Below, one piece after another: positions 15,586 to 23,068 of a stretch of DNA of 31,276 bases (the first letter of the stretch is position 1; each line of letters starts with the position of its first letter). The stretch covers positions 1-31,276 of the forward strand of contig NZ_JASJEU010000021.1 in NCBI RefSeq assembly GCF_030077735.1, given 5' to 3'. This stretch comes from Gordonibacter faecis (lineage in GTDB: Bacteria > Actinomycetota > Coriobacteriia > Coriobacteriales > Eggerthellaceae). A model generated the notes under the pieces. The model did no database searches and was not told the DNA's origin. It was given only the letters and a program-made list of their open reading frames with translations. The position numbers and the translations under genes were made by a program.

Positions 15586-16830
15586 CTATCCGCGTGGGGT
15601 TACCAGCCTTACTACTCGCTCTAGCGCTTCGCCAAAAGCGTCAATCTCTTCCCGCGTGTTGTAGAACGCGGGCGACACGCGTACCACTTTATGGATACCC
15701 AACGTTTCGTCCAGCAGGGGCTGGGCGCACTGCGAACCCGAGCGAACCGCCACGCCAAGCTTGTCCAAAAGCGTCGCGATGTCGAAGGGGTGCGCACCCT
15801 CCACGCAAAACGACACGCAACCAGCCCGCCGCGCGGGCGAGCCCACCACCTGCACGCCCTTCGTTGCGCGCAGACGCTCCTCGGCGTAAGCCGTAAGTGC
15901 CGCCTCGCGCGCGGCCACCGCCTTACGACCCACGCCCTCCACATAGTCAAGCGCGGTCGCCAGCCCAAGAGCGCCCACGTAGTTCGGCGTGCCGGGCTCG
16001 AAGCGCAACGGCAGTTCTTCAAACGTTGTAAGTGCGGCAGTGACCTGCGCAACCATCTCGCCGCCATACCAACTGGGCGCCAGCTGGCCCAACAACTCTC
16101 CTTTTCCGTACAGCACGCCGATGCCCGTGGGTCCCAGTACCTTGTGTCCTGAAAAGCACAGGAAGTCGCAGCCAATCTCGCGCACATCCAGCGGCTCGTG
16201 TCGCACGCTTTGCGCCGCATCCACCAGCACGGCCGCCCCGTGCGCGTGCGCCAGGCGCACCACCTCGCCCACGGGCACCACCGTCCCCAGCACGTTGGAC
16301 ACGTGCGCCATCGCAACCAGCGACACCCCGCCTGCGGCGAGGCGCGCCTCAAGAGCACCCAGGTCAACCTCGCCTTCCGCCGTCAAAGGGCACACGAAAA
16401 ACTCCGCACCCGAGCGCATGCACGCCTGCTGCCACGGCACGAAATTCGCGTGATGCTCAAGCGCCGACACCACCACGCACTGCCCCGGCGCAAGGCGCGC
16501 CTCCCACGCGTATGCCACCATGTTCACCGACGCCGTCGTGCCAGACGTGAACACAACCTCGTCCGCCGACGCTGCGTTCAAGAACGCACGCACCACCTCG
16601 CGCGACGCTTCAAGCTTGGCCGTTGATCGCTCGCTCAACGTATGAATGCCGCGGTGCACGTTCGCGTTGTCCGTGCGATAGTGAGCCACCACCGCGTCAA
16701 GCACGGGGTTCGGCACCTGCGTGGTGGCACCGTTATCCAAATACACCAACGGCCGCCCATTCACCTCCTGCGACAAGATGGGGAAATCAGCGCGCACGCG
16801 CTCGACGTCAAGGGCGAATTCAGTGTCCAT
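15586..16830 (-). CDS. sufS: Cysteine desulfurase SufS (class II)
   Basis: A 414-aa PLP enzyme that removes sulfur from cysteine as an enzyme-bound persulfide. Visible landmarks: N-terminal YLDNGATTQVP, His126 in ALEHHANFVPW, Asp204 in VLVDAAQS, the PLP-binding Lys230 in CFSGHKVLGPTG, the substrate-binding RFEPGTPN, and the persulfide Cys368 in RSGSQCAQPLL, in the short loop typical of SufS-type enzymes. Length is normal. A strong aggaggtattgct ribosome site precedes ATG 16830. Paired with sufE downstream. The Fe-S demand of the molybdenum-enzyme locus downstream fits with its presence but no direct link is shown. Confidence 0.95.
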   Translation of the reverse strand: MDTEFALDVERVRADFPILSQEVNGRPLVYLDNGATTQVPNPVLDAVVAHYRTDNANVHRGIHTLSERSTAKLEASREVVRAFLNAASADEVVFTSGTTASVNMVAYAWEARLAPGQCVVVSALEHHANFVPWQQACMRSGAEFFVCPLTAEGEVDLGALEARLAAGGVSLVAMAHVSNVLGTVVPVGEVVRLAHAHGAAVLVDAAQSVRHEPLDVREIGCDFLCFSGHKVLGPTGIGVLYGKGELLGQLAPSWYGGEMVAQVTAALTTFEELPLRFEPGTPNYVGALGLATALDYVEGVGRKAVAAREAALTAYAEERLRATKGVQVVGSPARRAGCVSFCVEGAHPFDIATLLDKLGVAVRSGSQCAQPLLDETLGIHKVVRVSPAFYNTREEIDAFGEALERVVRLVTPRG

Positions 16831-16892
16831 AGCAATACCTCCTCGCAGCAGAATACCCCCATGATAGCAGGAGGCTGCAACAAAAGCCCCTT

Positions 16893-17008
16893 ACCCGCCA
16901 GGTTCTCCGTGCGGTAAGGGCCCTGCCCTTGCCGTCAACCGCGTTTTACCTGACAGATTTGTTCTCGCCGAGCGGCAAGGGCAGAACCCTTGCCCTCCGG
17001 ACAACCTG
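16893..17008. repeat. Two copies of a ~66-nt palindromic repeat in inverted orientation
   Basis: Copy 1 (16893-16969, plus) and copy 2 (16973-17008, partial, minus) both match the repeat at 21211-21276. Copy 2 read on the minus strand agrees with it at 33 of 36 positions. Each carries the core hairpin ggcaaggg-nnn-cccttgcc. The remainder of the spacer 16831-17077 has no gene; the sufS ribosome site lies at its left end. Confidence 0.7.
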
Positions 17009-17077
17009 CAAAGGGAACTTTTATTACAGCCTCACTACAATCTGTGTAAACAGTGCGAAGAGCAGGACGCGCCTTCC

Positions 17078-18658
17078 CTAGCCCACCGCCAGCGGCTCCA
17101 GGCCCACACTCTTCGCGAACAGCACCATCTCTTCGAACCAGTCACCATACACCAGTGCCGTGTGGTTTCCGGTCCACATGGTGGCCTCGCGGAACGCGCG
17201 TCCGTCGGGCACGCTGAAGAACACGCCCTCGCTGCAGTTCTCGTCCCGCTCGCCAATGCCGCCCACCACCGTGCCGCGCGCGATAAGCATCTTCGAGCAC
17301 GTGGGGTCAAACTTCGCCAGCGTGATGGGCTCGCCGATGTCGCGCTTGAAGTCGTAGCGCACCGTGGCACCCCAGCGGCCATCCATCGCAAACGGGCGAA
17401 TGTCGTAGGATGCCGGCTCCGCATCATAGCCCTTGAACTGGCGGTTCGGCACCGCGTGGTAAATGGACATGATGGCGTCGGCCTCTTGCTCGGCCAAACG
17501 CGGGGTTTCCTCGTCGCACGAATTCGGGCGGAACATGATGCGCGTCTTGATGCGCAGCTCGTCATTGGCATCCAGCTTCACCGGTACGGTGTTGCCCATG
17601 TAGGGCGCACTCTGCGACACGGCGGACAGCGCCACCATGGACAGCAGCGCCGATACGTCCTGCTCACAGGCCGAGCACACGCCACACTCGTTGTTGAGCG
17701 TGTGGTTCAGGCACAGTGTGGTCTGCTCGTGGTTCAAGCGGCGCGTCGCGCACATGTCGGGGCACGGCGCGGCAAACGCGTTGCAGTCCAGCTTCGCAAG
17801 CAGCTTGTTCACCAGGTAGTGCGCACGCATGGAGGGAATAATCTTCTCGCGGTCCATGTCGCACGTCGTGGCGCCCGCCATGAATTCGTCAACCATCGCC
17901 TCGATGGTTGCCTGTTCCTCTTCGGTGATGTTATCGGCTTTGCGCCCCGGCAACGTGGGGTTCGAATCGGGCGGCACAATATGCAGCTGATCAAGGAATT
18001 CATGCAGGTTGTAATACGTGAACGACGTGCCCAGCTTCCGCGTGACGTCGAAGTGATCAAGGAACGAATCGTAGTTCGTCACCGGGTGCACCGAGTTGTT
18101 GCGCACCACCACCATGGCGCGCGTGTTCGCCATGACCTTGCGGGCGCGCAGGGCCACCAGCGTCTTGCGCGCGTCTTCGATGGTGGCCGGGCTATGCATT
18201 TCCAGGCCGCGCCCACGGAACGCCGCCGACATGTGCGCGTCGTTGTTCGGCGTGGGCAGAATGATTGAGGGCTTGCCGTACTTCTGCGCGAATGCAATGG
18301 CCAAGTCCGCACCAAACACCGTGAAGTTGAACAGGTACAAGTCCACGTCTTCCACGTCGGCCGCCATCTCTTCCAACATGGCGTTCGTCAGCGGAAACGT
18401 CTCGTCGCGACGGATGACAATCTGGTCCATGATGTTCACGCCAGGGATGTCGCCGAACTGCTCGTGCAGCATCTTCTCGTCGTTTTTGGCCTTCATCTCA
18501 ATGACCATCATGTCGTGCTCGCGCGTGAGCTCGTCGCCGCGCCCAAAGCGGCACGGCCCCTCGAACACGTAGTCGTGATACAGCCCAATCTCGATGGGGC
18601 GCACGTTCAGCGTAACGTCCCGGTTATTGCGCAGGTGGAACTGTTCTGCAAGTTTCAT
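17078..18658 (-). CDS. L-fucose/L-arabinose isomerase-fold protein, function unknown
   Basis: A 526-aa soluble protein that matches the L-fucose/L-arabinose isomerase fold by pattern. The C-terminal half has the metal-site segment SACEQDVSALLSM, with Glu332 and Asp334 at the usual Mn-binding positions, and GNHTALVYGDWFEEM, with His499 as the likely third ligand. The segment RRLNHEQTTLCLNHTLNNECG (about 306-326) is the conserved lead-in. It is unusually cysteine-rich there (Cys299, 303, 316, 325, 328, 331). It lies 24 nt after the MFS gene at 18683-19984, so the two probably form one transport-plus-metabolism unit. The substrate is unknown; sugar isomerisation is only the family precedent. ATG 18658 is preceded by gggaggga. 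Confidence 0.7.
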   Translation of the reverse strand: MKLAEQFHLRNNRDVTLNVRPIEIGLYHDYVFEGPCRFGRGDELTREHDMMVIEMKAKNDEKMLHEQFGDIPGVNIMDQIVIRRDETFPLTNAMLEEMAADVEDVDLYLFNFTVFGADLAIAFAQKYGKPSIILPTPNNDAHMSAAFRGRGLEMHSPATIEDARKTLVALRARKVMANTRAMVVVRNNSVHPVTNYDSFLDHFDVTRKLGTSFTYYNLHEFLDQLHIVPPDSNPTLPGRKADNITEEEQATIEAMVDEFMAGATTCDMDREKIIPSMRAHYLVNKLLAKLDCNAFAAPCPDMCATRRLNHEQTTLCLNHTLNNECGVCSACEQDVSALLSMVALSAVSQSAPYMGNTVPVKLDANDELRIKTRIMFRPNSCDEETPRLAEQEADAIMSIYHAVPNRQFKGYDAEPASYDIRPFAMDGRWGATVRYDFKRDIGEPITLAKFDPTCSKMLIARGTVVGGIGERDENCSEGVFFSVPDGRAFREATMWTGNHTALVYGDWFEEMVLFAKSVGLEPLAVG

Positions 18659-18682
18659 AGTTCTCCCTCCCGAGACAAGCGC

Positions 18683-19984
18683 TTAGGCGCGCACCTCGTC
18701 CTGATCGGCCACGGCTGCGGCACCCTTTTTGGGCAGGCGCACAAACAGCGAGCACACCGTGCACACGGCCACGATGCCCGCGCTTACCAAAAAGCCCGTG
18801 GTGCACGCGCCCGTGGCGTCAAACGTGGCACCCACCATGGTGGCTATGGGGGCAGACACAATCGTGGTCACCAGGATGCCCGTGCTGAGAATCTTGGAGT
18901 AGTGACCAGCACCGAAGTAGTTCGCCAGCGCCGTGGGGCCCACCGTGTTGATGGCGCCAAAGAAAAAGCCCAGCAGCAGGTAGTAACCAAACATCATGAC
19001 CGGCATGCTCGGGCTTGCAAACGCACCCAGCAAAATGGCGATAATCAGCATGAGGCCGCACAGTCCCATGAGGCGAATAGGCTCAAAGCGGTCGGAAATC
19101 ACACCCACCACCAAGCGGCCCAGCAGCATGGCGAAGCCCATGACCGACACGGCGGTCACAATGAGGTCGGGGTCGAAGCCCAGCTGCGTGAAGTTCATTA
19201 CGCCCTGCGAGGTGTTCAGGCTAAACGCCGTGTAGCCACCCGCCAGCGTGAGCGCGATAAGCCACATGGCCGGCGTCTTGAGCGCCGTCTTGTACGTGAT
19301 GTCGTTGGGGTTCTTGTACACCTTCGATTCCTTAGCTTCGGCCACCACAGCCTGGCTGTCCGCCACGCCATCGGGAAGCTGCCCGATGGAAGCCGGCGTG
19401 TTCTTCACCAGGAACAGCGCCAACAGCGTGCCAATGAGGGCGGCAGCAATGAGCGCATACCAACCCGCCTGCCACGCGCCGCCAGCCGCGTCAATAACAG
19501 CCTTCACAATCTTGGGCGCCAAGATGGAGCCCGCGCCGCCAATAACCATCACAATGGTCATGGCCTTGCCGCGGTTGGCGATAAACCAGCTGCCGGCTAC
19601 CGTTTGGGTGGACAGCTGCCCCAGCGCCATGGAACCCATGGACATAAGCACGCCGAAGAACAGGAAGTACGACCACGCCTCATGCACGAAAAACGACATG
19701 GCCAACGTGCCCACCAGCATGACGCAGCCGCCAGCAATCATGGTGAAGCGGGCGCCCTTCTTCGCGATGAGCTGGCCCAGCAGCGGCGTGGGAATGCCCT
19801 GGCACAGAACAAACAGCGTGAAGCCCATGCCGAGCATCGTGGCGTCCATCTGAATTTCGCCCGACTTGAACATCATGGGATTCACAATTTGGGCTGCGGC
19901 CAGCACAAACGCGCTCGAACAGAAATAGATGATGCCCAGCACAACGGCGAGCTTCCATCCGTAGAACGATTTCTTTTGCTCCAT
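18683..19984 (-). CDS. MFS transporter, oxalate/formate antiporter (OFA) type
   Basis: A 433-aa carrier with twelve hydrophobic helices and the OFA-type N-terminus KSFYGWKLAVVLGIIYF. The loop 2-3 motif is GQLIAKKGARFTM and the loop 8-9 equivalent is GRLVVGVISDRFEP. An NTPASIGQLPDG segment lies in the central cytoplasmic loop. Members carry organic anions such as oxalate and formate or other small acids; the substrate here is unknown. ATG 19984 has a strong ggaggagg ribosome site. First gene of a two-gene unit with the isomerase-fold protein downstream, suggesting uptake of that enzyme's substrate. Confidence 0.88.
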   Translation of the reverse strand: MEQKKSFYGWKLAVVLGIIYFCSSAFVLAAAQIVNPMMFKSGEIQMDATMLGMGFTLFVLCQGIPTPLLGQLIAKKGARFTMIAGGCVMLVGTLAMSFFVHEAWSYFLFFGVLMSMGSMALGQLSTQTVAGSWFIANRGKAMTIVMVIGGAGSILAPKIVKAVIDAAGGAWQAGWYALIAAALIGTLLALFLVKNTPASIGQLPDGVADSQAVVAEAKESKVYKNPNDITYKTALKTPAMWLIALTLAGGYTAFSLNTSQGVMNFTQLGFDPDLIVTAVSVMGFAMLLGRLVVGVISDRFEPIRLMGLCGLMLIIAILLGAFASPSMPVMMFGYYLLLGFFFGAINTVGPTALANYFGAGHYSKILSTGILVTTIVSAPIATMVGATFDATGACTTGFLVSAGIVAVCTVCSLFVRLPKKGAAAVADQDEVRA

Positions 19985-20396
19985 AGTTGGTTCCTCCTCC
20001 AGGTTTCAGAAATACCCGCGCGGCGCCCCGTGCCCCGCGCGGACGACGATGGTCGTCTGCGCCCCCTTTCGATCGATGCCCGCAGAATGCGTCTGCAACG
20101 GGCGTGCGCGACAAGCAGCCAGCCGATCGCGCCTCCCCCGTCTCTCGCAGATTCGCGATGGCCGCATCGTCGCGCGGAGCGGGCGTCCAATGCATCGACT
20201 TCACATGTTGAAACGCCGGCGCGCTTCATACGCAAAGGTTGAAACCGCCGGTGAGCGGCCCTCTCCGCTTGCCAAGTTGATGCCGCCGGACGTGCGAGGG
20301 GCTACCATGGTGAACGCGAGGGCGCGCGGGGGATGCGGGCGCTGGTGCCCGGGGCGAAGTGCGCACCGGCGGGCGGCGAGTGGAGAAAGAGGTCAC
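19985..20396. other. 412-nt spacer between divergent genes
   Basis: No gene is supported. It should hold promoters for the MFS gene (-) and the 20397 gene (+). The only clear structure is ccgcgcgg at 20016-20023 repeated at 20035-20042, forming a strong GC hairpin just upstream of the MFS ribosome site. I could not pick out convincing -35/-10 pairs. Confidence 0.4.
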
Positions 20397-20804
20397 ATGA
20401 GCAGGACGGATTACCTTAAGCAGGCGAAAGCGCGCTCCGATGCGGAATTGGAAGCGCTCGCGAACGCAACGTCGTATGACGAGGTGTATGCGCGCCTGAA
20501 AACTTTCATCACCTGCCGCTATCTCATCGACGACGGGTTTTGGAGTGATGACGTGAACGAACTTGCCGAACACAGCATTGCGCTGCGCCTTTCGTCGCTT
20601 GAAAGCGGCGATAGCCTGGGAGATTTGTCGATGAATTGCGCGGGCGCTTCATCGGTGGAAACGAAGTACGCGCTTTTGCTCATCACGCTGCGAAAAAGCC
20701 TGAACCTTACCATTGAGCCCGTTCAGGCGGCCACGCTTGACACGGTGCCGCTGCTGGCAACCGAGATTGCCCGACAGCTTGCGCAGCGCAGGAGCGCTTG
20801 CTAG
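20397..20804 (+). CDS. Small acidic protein, possibly acyl-carrier-like (135 aa)
   Basis: A soluble 135-aa protein of no family I can name with confidence. The region 80-130 (ASSVETKYALLLITLRKSLN, then LTI and TLDTVPLLATEIARQL) has the spacing of an acyl-carrier domain: a Ser-containing turn, an amphipathic helix, a short strand and a final helix. The usual DSL is replaced by ASS, so phosphopantetheine attachment is doubtful. ATG 20397 is chosen because ggagaaagagg precedes it; the same frame upstream lacks coding character. The next gene starts 82 nt downstream on the same strand. Either a diverged carrier protein or an unrelated helical protein. Confidence 0.6.
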   Translation: MSRTDYLKQAKARSDAELEALANATSYDEVYARLKTFITCRYLIDDGFWSDDVNELAEHSIALRLSSLESGDSLGDLSMNCAGASSVETKYALLLITLRKSLNLTIEPVQAATLDTVPLLATEIARQLAQRRSAC

Positions 20805-20886
20805 AATGGCGCCAGCCAGCCGATCGTCATACCTCCCCCACCGCCGCGTGCGGCGTTTGACGCATGCCCGAACCAAGGAGGATACC

Positions 20887-21174
20887 ATGACGAAGTTTTG
20901 CACGGTCGATACCGAAGAAGCCGCCGATCTTAAGGCCTGCCAAGTTTATCAGTACTTCGACGCCGATCTCATTGTGTACAAGACGCCTACCCCCGAGGAA
21001 GCCACAGGCGAAGGCTTGTGGTTTGAGGATCCCGCGGCCGACGATGCCGTGAAGATTTTCTGGCTGAAGAACGACAACCACGCCGACATCCGCATCTTCT
21101 TCGCGAACGCCGCCTTCGAGGCTGGTTGGAAGCCCGACAACGAAGTGCACGCGAAATACGACGGCGTGCTGTAA
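20887..21174 (+). CDS. DUF6150-like small protein (95 aa)
   Basis: A 95-aa soluble acidic protein with a repeated Tyr/Phe-x-x-x-x-Ala-Asp-hydrophobic pattern: CQVYQYFDADLIVYKT at residues 18-33 and FWLKNDNHADIRIFFA at about 58-73, the second unit slightly longer. This alternation resembles DUF6150, a family with no known function. A good aaggagg site at 20875-20881 precedes ATG 20887. It lies 82 nt after the previous gene with a small hairpin (cgccgcgtgcggcg) between. No signal peptide or membrane segment. Confidence 0.65.
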   Translation: MTKFCTVDTEEAADLKACQVYQYFDADLIVYKTPTPEEATGEGLWFEDPAADDAVKIFWLKNDNHADIRIFFANAAFEAGWKPDNEVHAKYDGVL

Positions 21175-21210
21175 CAGGTCACTTTACCTGGGGCTGAATC
21201 TAGCCCGCCC

Positions 21211-21276
21211 ACCTGCCAGGTTGACCGTAGGGCAAGGGCTCTGCCCTTGCCGCCACCTACGTTTAACCTGGCAGGT
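21211..21276. repeat. 66-nt palindromic repeat with perfect 12-bp ends
   Basis: acctgccaggtt (21211-21222) and aacctggcaggt (21265-21276) are perfect inverted ends. Inside, cgtag pairs with ctacg and ggcaagggc (21231-21239) pairs with gcccttgcc (21243-21251), so nearly the whole element can fold as one hairpin. Two related copies lie at 16893-17008. No coding capacity; MITE- or REP-like. Confidence 0.75.
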
Positions 21277-21292
21277 TTGTTTTTGCTGGCAC

Positions 21293-21320
21293 AAAAGTGT
21301 GACGCGCTTCGCGCTGGCTA
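21293..21320 (+). repeat. 28-nt dispersed repeat, copy B
   Basis: aaaagtgtgacgcgct followed by tcgcgctggcta; 27 of 28 positions match the inverted copy at 9829-9856. The nearby 21368-21402 segment also resembles 9629-9668. Confidence 0.7.
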
Positions 21321-21402
21321 GTACGCCACGAGTTTTCCCGCATTCCTAACCTTACGACGTGGGCTGACTGGCTTGAAGGCGGAGTCTTGCAAGAGTCATA
21401 AC

Positions 21403-22902
21403 CTAGCCGTCATCCTCATCTACGATGTTCATGAGGTGCTGCTGGGAGTTGATGCCCAGCTTTCGGTAGATGTGGTAGATGTGCGACTTCACGGTGGCGG
21501 GGCTCACCACCAGCTGCTCGGCGATGTATTCCGCATTGCGGCCCTTCGCCAGCAGGAAGAACACTTCCTCTTCGCGCGGCGTGAGGCCATACCGTTCGGC
21601 GGCGTGGTCGCAGCGCTGCTTGAAGGACGGCGGCCGCACCGCCTGACCCTCCCCCGCCGGCTCGTCTTCCGAGGCCACCAGCTGCTCCACCACCGCAGGC
21701 GTCAACAGCGCATTGAGGCGCTTTTTTGTGGCCGATTCGTTCCCGCCATACACGGAGAACACCACCACTACCACCAGCGCAAACACAATCATGGCCAGGT
21801 GATACGTCCAGCCTTCCAAATGCAGCGTGAAAATGAACACGTACGCAATGATGGATCCTAGCAAAAAGCCCACCCAGTTAGGAGCCTCGCGCAACGCAAA
21901 GCGGTCGACCGGATGCAGCCGGAACTCGTAGTTGTCGATGCTGGTTGAGTACCACGCAATGATGGACGAGTGCGCCAGCGCCGTGATAACCAAGCAGCCA
22001 CACACAATGCGCCCCGCGCCGTCGAACAGCGGAAACAGCAACAGCCCCGCCAGCAGAAGCGGCAACGAGATGCGTTGCACCACCCCGGTGTCAACGTCAA
22101 CCTTCGGCCCCAAGTAGCCCCACAAAAGCGCGAACCCGCCGCCCACAAGGCCACTCGCCCCGCCCAGAAGCGCCGCTACCGGCCCCATGGAACACAGCGC
22201 AATGGCCATGAACCCATACACCGCGCCATGGCACGCCACCGACAGCGATGCCGGCAACGTGAGAACCGACGTCCGGTTAAACTCATGAACAGGCAAAATG
22301 CGCTCCTGCGGAATGCGTGTGGTGAGAAACGCCACCATCCCCACCGACGCCAGCATGAGAAGCCCAATTTCCGTGAGGTTCATCCACAAAGAATCCGAGG
22401 CATTCGCAAACACGTACATGAGCGTGCCCAAAGCCGATGCCAACCCAATGGACACAGCCGTGCGCCGCGTGGGAATGAGGCTGAAAAACACGCACCAGTA
22501 CGTCATGATGCAGCCCTGCGCAAACCCAAAGAGCCCCCACGCGACCATCGACACAAAAAGCGGTATGCCGTCAAACGCAAGGTTGGCCGCCGTGTTCGCC
22601 ACTGCCACCAACGCAAGCAGCGAACCCAGCGTGAGGAAGCGGTTGCGATGCTCGAACACCCAGTCGGCCTTCCACGCGCAAAAGCCAAACGCGGCGGCCA
22701 GCGTGAGCACCGACACAATGCGCAACAGCACCGCCTCGCGGATGTCGCAGAAGCTTAAGAGCGTGAGCGCCGGACTGAACACCGCCGAGAGTTCCCAGCC
22801 AATAAGGCAGGCGAACCCGAAGCTGGCAAGCACATACGTCATGACTAAGTCGTCTGGTGTGTGCGTGCGTTCTGGCGAAGAAACCGCAGATGAGACGCCC
22901 AT
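21403..22902 (-). CDS. LuxR-family regulator with 12-helix membrane sensor domain
   Basis: A 499-aa protein. Residues about 20-400 are hydrophobic, with about twelve helices in an MFS-like arrangement. Residues about 440-495 form a LuxR/GerE helix-turn-helix: LTPREEEVFFLLAKGRN, then EYIAEQLVVSPATVKSHIYH. This architecture is abundant in Eggerthellaceae, where such genes often flank molybdopterin-enzyme operons and control them. It is divergent from the locus at 23069 across a 166-nt shared spacer, so it is the obvious candidate regulator. The membrane part may bind the substrate or a related small molecule (inference). ATG 22902 is used; only a weak G-rich site (gtgggggg) precedes it. Confidence 0.9.
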   Translation of the reverse strand: MGVSSAVSSPERTHTPDDLVMTYVLASFGFACLIGWELSAVFSPALTLLSFCDIREAVLLRIVSVLTLAAAFGFCAWKADWVFEHRNRFLTLGSLLALVAVANTAANLAFDGIPLFVSMVAWGLFGFAQGCIMTYWCVFFSLIPTRRTAVSIGLASALGTLMYVFANASDSLWMNLTEIGLLMLASVGMVAFLTTRIPQERILPVHEFNRTSVLTLPASLSVACHGAVYGFMAIALCSMGPVAALLGGASGLVGGGFALLWGYLGPKVDVDTGVVQRISLPLLLAGLLLFPLFDGAGRIVCGCLVITALAHSSIIAWYSTSIDNYEFRLHPVDRFALREAPNWVGFLLGSIIAYVFIFTLHLEGWTYHLAMIVFALVVVVVFSVYGGNESATKKRLNALLTPAVVEQLVASEDEPAGEGQAVRPPSFKQRCDHAAERYGLTPREEEVFFLLAKGRNAEYIAEQLVVSPATVKSHIYHIYRKLGINSQQHLMNIVDEDDG

Positions 22903-23068
22903 AAACCCCCCACTTCAACATTTGGGTATGACATCGAAAACCCGAAAAACCCTTTTTCAACCTTAGCAGTTGTAGATTATTTTTGCCAGACGAAAAATAC
23001 TGGGCCCCACGAGTTCGGCCCCGCACGGCGGGCCACACACCACGACGAGAAGGGGGCGCGGTATCGCG
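22903..23068. promoter_or_regulatory. Divergent promoter region of the LuxR gene and Mo-enzyme operon
   Basis: A 166-nt spacer with an AT-rich centre (about 22940-23008) in otherwise GC-rich DNA, the expected place for both promoters and the regulator's operator. A loose pair ttgtag / aaaaat with a 17-nt gap occurs on the plus strand. The first operon gene has agggggcgcg as a somewhat distant ribosome site (23051-23060). No symmetric operator could be identified with confidence. Confidence 0.4.

Noticed and set aside
18464..20242. Long plus-strand open frame (592 codons)
   Set aside because: Antisense to the MFS and isomerase-fold genes; composition is dominated by His, Arg and Gln and lacks any domain.
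9440..21320. CRISPR array
   Set aside because: The repeats are palindromic, dispersed singly in different spacers and differ in sequence; there is no regular repeat-spacer series and no cas gene.
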